Source: Basidiobolus meristosporus CBS 931.73
Lineage: Eukaryota; Basidiobolomycota; Basidiobolomycetes; Basidiobolales; Basidiobolaceae
DNA length: 48,427 bases
Assembly: GCA_002104905.1 (NCBI GenBank)
Contig: MCFE01000665.1
Location: forward strand, 1 to 48,427
Direction: 5' to 3'
Under the pieces are notes generated by a model. The model searched no databases. It saw nothing but the letters and a program-made list of their open reading frames with translations, and was not told the DNA's origin. Each line of letters opens with the position of its first letter. Within the stretch, counting starts at the first letter, position 1. This document shows, piece by piece, positions 44,399-48,427 of the stretch. The translations under genes were made by a program, and so were the position numbers.

Positions 44399-47300
44399 AT
44401 GTCCTCAGCAGCAAGCAATCCAAATCTTTACATGTTGGAAGAAGCCGGCAGAAATCAGGAAGAGCTAACCAAACAGCTTAAAAACATCATGCATGAAAGA
44501 AACACTTTAATGCTAGAGCATTCAAAGCTTGCCAAGACAAGATCTGATAATCACCGTAGAGATGAGCTTCTTGAAGTTATTTCTGGTTACCAAGATGAAA
44601 TTGGAATTATCAAAGAAGCCCTGGAGAATGTTGCAATTGTAATTGACAGCATTGAAAATCCGCCAAGCCTTGCTCTGCATCAGCCACCAAGAAGTCATGC
44701 CTTTGGATCCTCCAGATCTACATCTCCCTCTAGACCTACGCCAGTGGTTGTCCCAAGATCCTTGCCCCTTTATGCTGAAGGAGCTAATGCCATAAAGAAT
44801 CCTACTGAGTTTCTTTACAAGTTTAGTCATGTCTTAGCTGCGCACCAGCTAGACCCTGACGCCAATTGGGCTAGACTTCTGCCTCTCTGTCTCACCATGC
44901 AAGATGCTGACTGGGTTGAAGTAAACATTCCGTCCAATAGTACGTGGAAGATTGCCCAAAACCTCTTTTGCAGCCATTTTGAAGATCCCCTCAAGAAAGC
45001 GCATCTAAGCTGCGACTTATGGAAAACTAAAATGCAAAAAGGTCAATCTGTGCAACACTTCGGTGATAGATTCCAGAGACAAATGAGATTAGCTGGAGTT
45101 AGTGATGACAATCCGTCGCTTACTTCTCATTTTCTTTCAAACTTTTCACACCAGCTACAGAGCAATATTGCTATTGTCAAAGCATGCAACCCTGCATGTA
45201 CCTATGACAAAATCTCAGAAGTATGTACACTTGCAATCACCATGACTGCAGCTGTTAGCCAGGCTTCAGGCAACTCCATGCAAGATGCTGTAACAACCAG
45301 AAAAGAGAGCAGTCATGTGTCCAAGAAGAAGTCAACCGCCACAAAGCATTGTGAGCTTCATGGAAGATGCTATCATTCTACTAGTGAATGCAAAGGCATC
45401 ACTAAGCAGTCAAACAAGTCAGGAAACACGTCTGAGAAGCAGCAAAATACCAAAACTGATAATCCATTTGCTGATGACAAATGCTTTAAATGTGGAAAGA
45501 TGGGACATAGATCACCGGCCTGTCCTGAGAAGAACTCTACACCATCGGCAAAGATTACCCAGATCCTGGATGAAAACTCAACCAATGAAATGACAGGGTA
45601 TGAAGAAGCATATGAAGAACTTACAATTCAAGATTATCACAATCTCTTTGAAATTCCGGCTAAAATTGCAACTGTTCAAGAAAAGAAGCAACCAATAGCA
45701 CAGCTAAAAGCTATAGAGGTGCCACTCAAGCTCAATGGCAAGTCATACATAGCACTATTGGATACTGGATCATCCAACTCTATTGTATTACCCAATGTAG
45801 TCAAAGAACTTAAGTTGGAAATAGAAAAGTGACCAGGAAAAATCATACTTGCGGCTAAGGACCTCTCAGCCCCAAGAATTGGTATAACCAATCCAATCAG
45901 CATACACTGTGGTTCAATAACTATAATCCATCAGATGGAAGTTATTGACATTCCAGATGGACCTCAGGTAGTCATTGGTCTAGACACCTTCACCAAACTT
46001 GGCTTTCACATAGGCGGACTACCTGTTTCATATCCTGGAATCACTAAATCTCAGCCACCCATAATGGATCAGATCCCAGAGATTATCTCACCCCATCCAG
46101 AAGCAGAGGAGTCAACCCCAACTTTCCAAGCATATTCTCAATCAGTCAAATTGGAAATTCAGCCGGCCATAGAAAGAAACCTAGCCATTCCCAGGAACAG
46201 TTTCTGCACTATTCCAGAATCCATTGTTACACTAGAAACCCCACCTGGTGAGTCAGCATGGAGGAGGCAATACCCAATTCCACATTCTTGTCAACACTTA
46301 GTTGATGAAATAGTCCAAAAGTGGGCTGACAATGGAATTATCACTCAAGCCCCTGTCAACACAACATTCAACAGCCCTTTGACGCTTGCACCTAAGAAAG
46401 ATGCTGATGGAAATCTAACTCTGAAGAGACCCTGTTTGGACCCTAGACCTCTGAACAAGCTTCTCCAAGATGATAAATTTCCAATTCCAAGAATCCAGGA
46501 TATCTTTTCCTCACTATCAGGAGCAAAAGTATTCTCCAAATTGGACTTGAAGGATGCATATCACCGATTCCAGATCCATCCTGATCATCAGCATAAGACT
46601 GCCTTTACTTGGAATAATATGCAATGGATGTTTCAGGAAGCTTCGTTTGGCCTAAAGACACTGACCAGCAAGTTCCAGAGAGTCATGACTATAATACTCA
46701 AGAATGCACCATACACCTTAGTATTTGTTGATGATGTCATCATATTTTCCACAAACCGTGATGATCATGCAACCCACGTTACTGATGTAATCAATAGACT
46801 GACAGCTGCTGGACTGATTTTTAATGCTGAAAAGTGCAGCTTTGCCCGCCTCAAAATCAATCTACTTGGATTCATTGTCACACCAGATGGCCACCAGCTT
46901 AATCCTTTCAAACTGGTCAATATTCCTGAATGGCCAAAACCCACTAGCGCTAAGCAACTCCAACATTATCTTGGAGTATTCAACTATTTCAGGGAACACA
47001 TTCCTCTCATGTCCTCCTTGAGTGCCCCTTTGGATGCATTATGCCATAGTCCTGATCTCCCCTCAGCCTGGAACAAGGTTCATGACCAAGCATTTGAGTC
47101 ACTCTGCCAATTGCTCCCACAAGCACCCACCCTATCCTACCCAGACTTTGCTAAGACCTTTTTTGTTGCCACTGATGCATCTAATGTTGGGTTAGGGGCA
47201 GTCCTCTATCAAGATGAAGACCAAAATCCGCCTCACTGGATCTCTTTCCAAGCCAGGTCCCTACAACCTGCTGAGAGAAACTACTCTGCTACCAAGAAGG

Positions 47301-48427
47301 AGCTACTTGCTATAGTCTTTGCCTTGAAGAAGTTTCATCAGTATCTATGGGGTAATCCTTTTACCTTATACACTGACCACCGAGCCCTTGTCTATATCCA
47401 CACTCAAAAGACTCTGACTCCAATGCTTACCAACTGGCTGGATACTCTACTTGATTATGAATATACAGTTGTTCATCGCCCAGGAATCCTCATCATCCTG
47501 CCTGACCACCTTTCAAGACTTTTCCCAACTTCACCTTGGGAGGGACATGTGATTACTGACATAATCAGTAAGCTCACTACAACTTCCAAAGTAATTCCTC
47601 AACTGGATTCAGCAACCTGGAAAATCCTCCATACCAATGAAAGGAAAATGTTGATACAGAGGAGTCATCTACTTGGCCACTTTGGAGCTGACACACTTAT
47701 GAAGAAGCTACACTCTGATGGATATCACTGGCCAAATATCAAAGCTGACTGCCTAGAATTTGTCAAGTCTTGCAGAGAATGTCAACTTTACAATATCAGC
47801 TGCCACAGATTTCACCCATTGAGTCCCATCCATGCAAGCCTTCCTATGGATCATATTGCAATTGATCTAGCTGGACCTTTCACCACTAGTGATGATGGTA
47901 ATCACTACCTCTTTGTGATTGTGGATGTGTGCACATGTTTTGTCTTCCTCAAAGCTATCCCAGACAAGTATGCTGCCACTATTGCACAAGAACTATTCAA
48001 GCTCTTCTGCCTTTTTGGATTCCCCAAGGTCATTCAATTGGATAATGGAACAGAATTTGTAAATCACGTGATCAAAGCCCTTTGTCAGAATAGCGCCATT
48101 GATCACCGTCTGATCACCCCATATCATCCAAAGCTAATGGACTTGCTGAAAGACATGTTCAGACCTCAGTGAACATCATCAGGAAATCTGTCAAGGGTAT
48201 CAAGAAGAATTGGGACAAGTATATCCCCACTGTACAGTATGCTATCAACACCAAAATTGCCACTCTACATGGATCAACACCATTTTCTTTGATGTTTGGA
48301 AGAAGATACAACCGCTTTGGAGACTACCAGAATACAGAGTTAGCAAGTTTGAGTACAGACAAGCTAAAGAACCGGCTTGAGTACCTTACAACATTGTCTA
48401 CCCTGCTATCAGTGCCAGAAGTAAGGC
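44399..48427 (+). mobile_element. Ty3/gypsy gag-pol, recent but defective; runs off window
   Basis: One long frame with two lesions. Gag starts at 44,399 (MSSAASNPNLYMLEEAGRNQ), with an N-terminal coiled coil, a capsid-like region and a CCHC zinc knuckle (CFKCGKMGHRSPAC, about 45,480-45,521). The aspartic protease follows (LLDTGSSNSIV, about 45,755-45,790). An in-frame TGA at 45,830-45,832 interrupts the frame, which then continues uninterrupted through RT (FSKLDLKDAYHRFQIHPDHQ; FVDDVIIFS near 46,730), RNase H (TDASNVGLGAVLYQ, 47,170), the integrase zinc finger (HFGADTLMKKL..CRECQLYN) and the integrase core (IDLAGPF, 47,860; LDNGTEF, 48,037). A one-base frameshift near 48,130 ends the frame at 48,172; the rest of integrase continues in another frame to the window end. 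CpG content is intermediate, so it is younger than the left cluster. Confidence 0.92.

Overview
This window is fungal nuclear DNA. It carries intron-rich genes (short GT-AG introns of about 45-90 bp) for fungal-type proteins: Cdc48, a STRIPAK-type FHA protein, a Scw1/Whi3-like RNA-binding protein, a Voa1-like V-ATPase assembly factor, V-ATPase subunit C (Vma5), a fungal-specific ArAE/DUF2421 membrane protein and an Esa1-type MYST acetyltransferase. The sequence alone does not fix the lineage. The intron density, the Tnp2-type transposons and the CpG-starved repeats would fit a basidiomycete or an early-diverging fungus.

There are three compartments. (1) 1 to about 13,300 is a graveyard of nested mobile elements with almost no CpG dinucleotides: two head-facing fragments of a Tnp2 (Transposase_21) transposase, three copies of an unrecognised transposon-like ORF, a Ty3/gypsy pol remnant with its LTR, two copia fragments, and two members of a small terminal-inverted-repeat family with AGTGCC-type subterminal repeats. 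(2) About 13,300 to 42,490 is a gene island with normal CpG content. In order it holds: FHA/coiled-coil protein (+), CDC48 (+), Scw1/Whi3-like protein (+), Voa1-like protein (-), VMA5 (-), a possible Tubby-C-terminal-like small protein (+), a secreted GH46 chitosanase (+), an ArAE/DUF2421 transporter-like protein (-) and ESA1 (-). Three long stretches in the island show no recognisable gene (13.3-15.2, 20.95-23.67 and 30.4-33.6 kb). (3) About 42,490 to the end returns to repeats: CpG-poor DNA with a palindromic repeat and a 5'-truncated ORF, then a much younger Ty3/gypsy element with LTR and nearly intact gag-pol that runs off the window.

Functionally the island is mostly housekeeping. Two V-ATPase genes (catalytic-sector subunit C and a membrane-sector assembly factor) sit next to each other on the same strand. 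The least ordinary gene is the intronless GH46 chitosanase, which has a signal peptide and conserved catalytic residues; this family is best known from bacteria. The strongest large-scale signal is the abrupt change in CpG content at both edges of the island, consistent with methylation-linked or RIP-like mutation of repeats. I found no CRISPR array, rRNA or convincing tRNA gene. Splice sites were chosen by eye from consensus and reading frame; uncertain ones are flagged.
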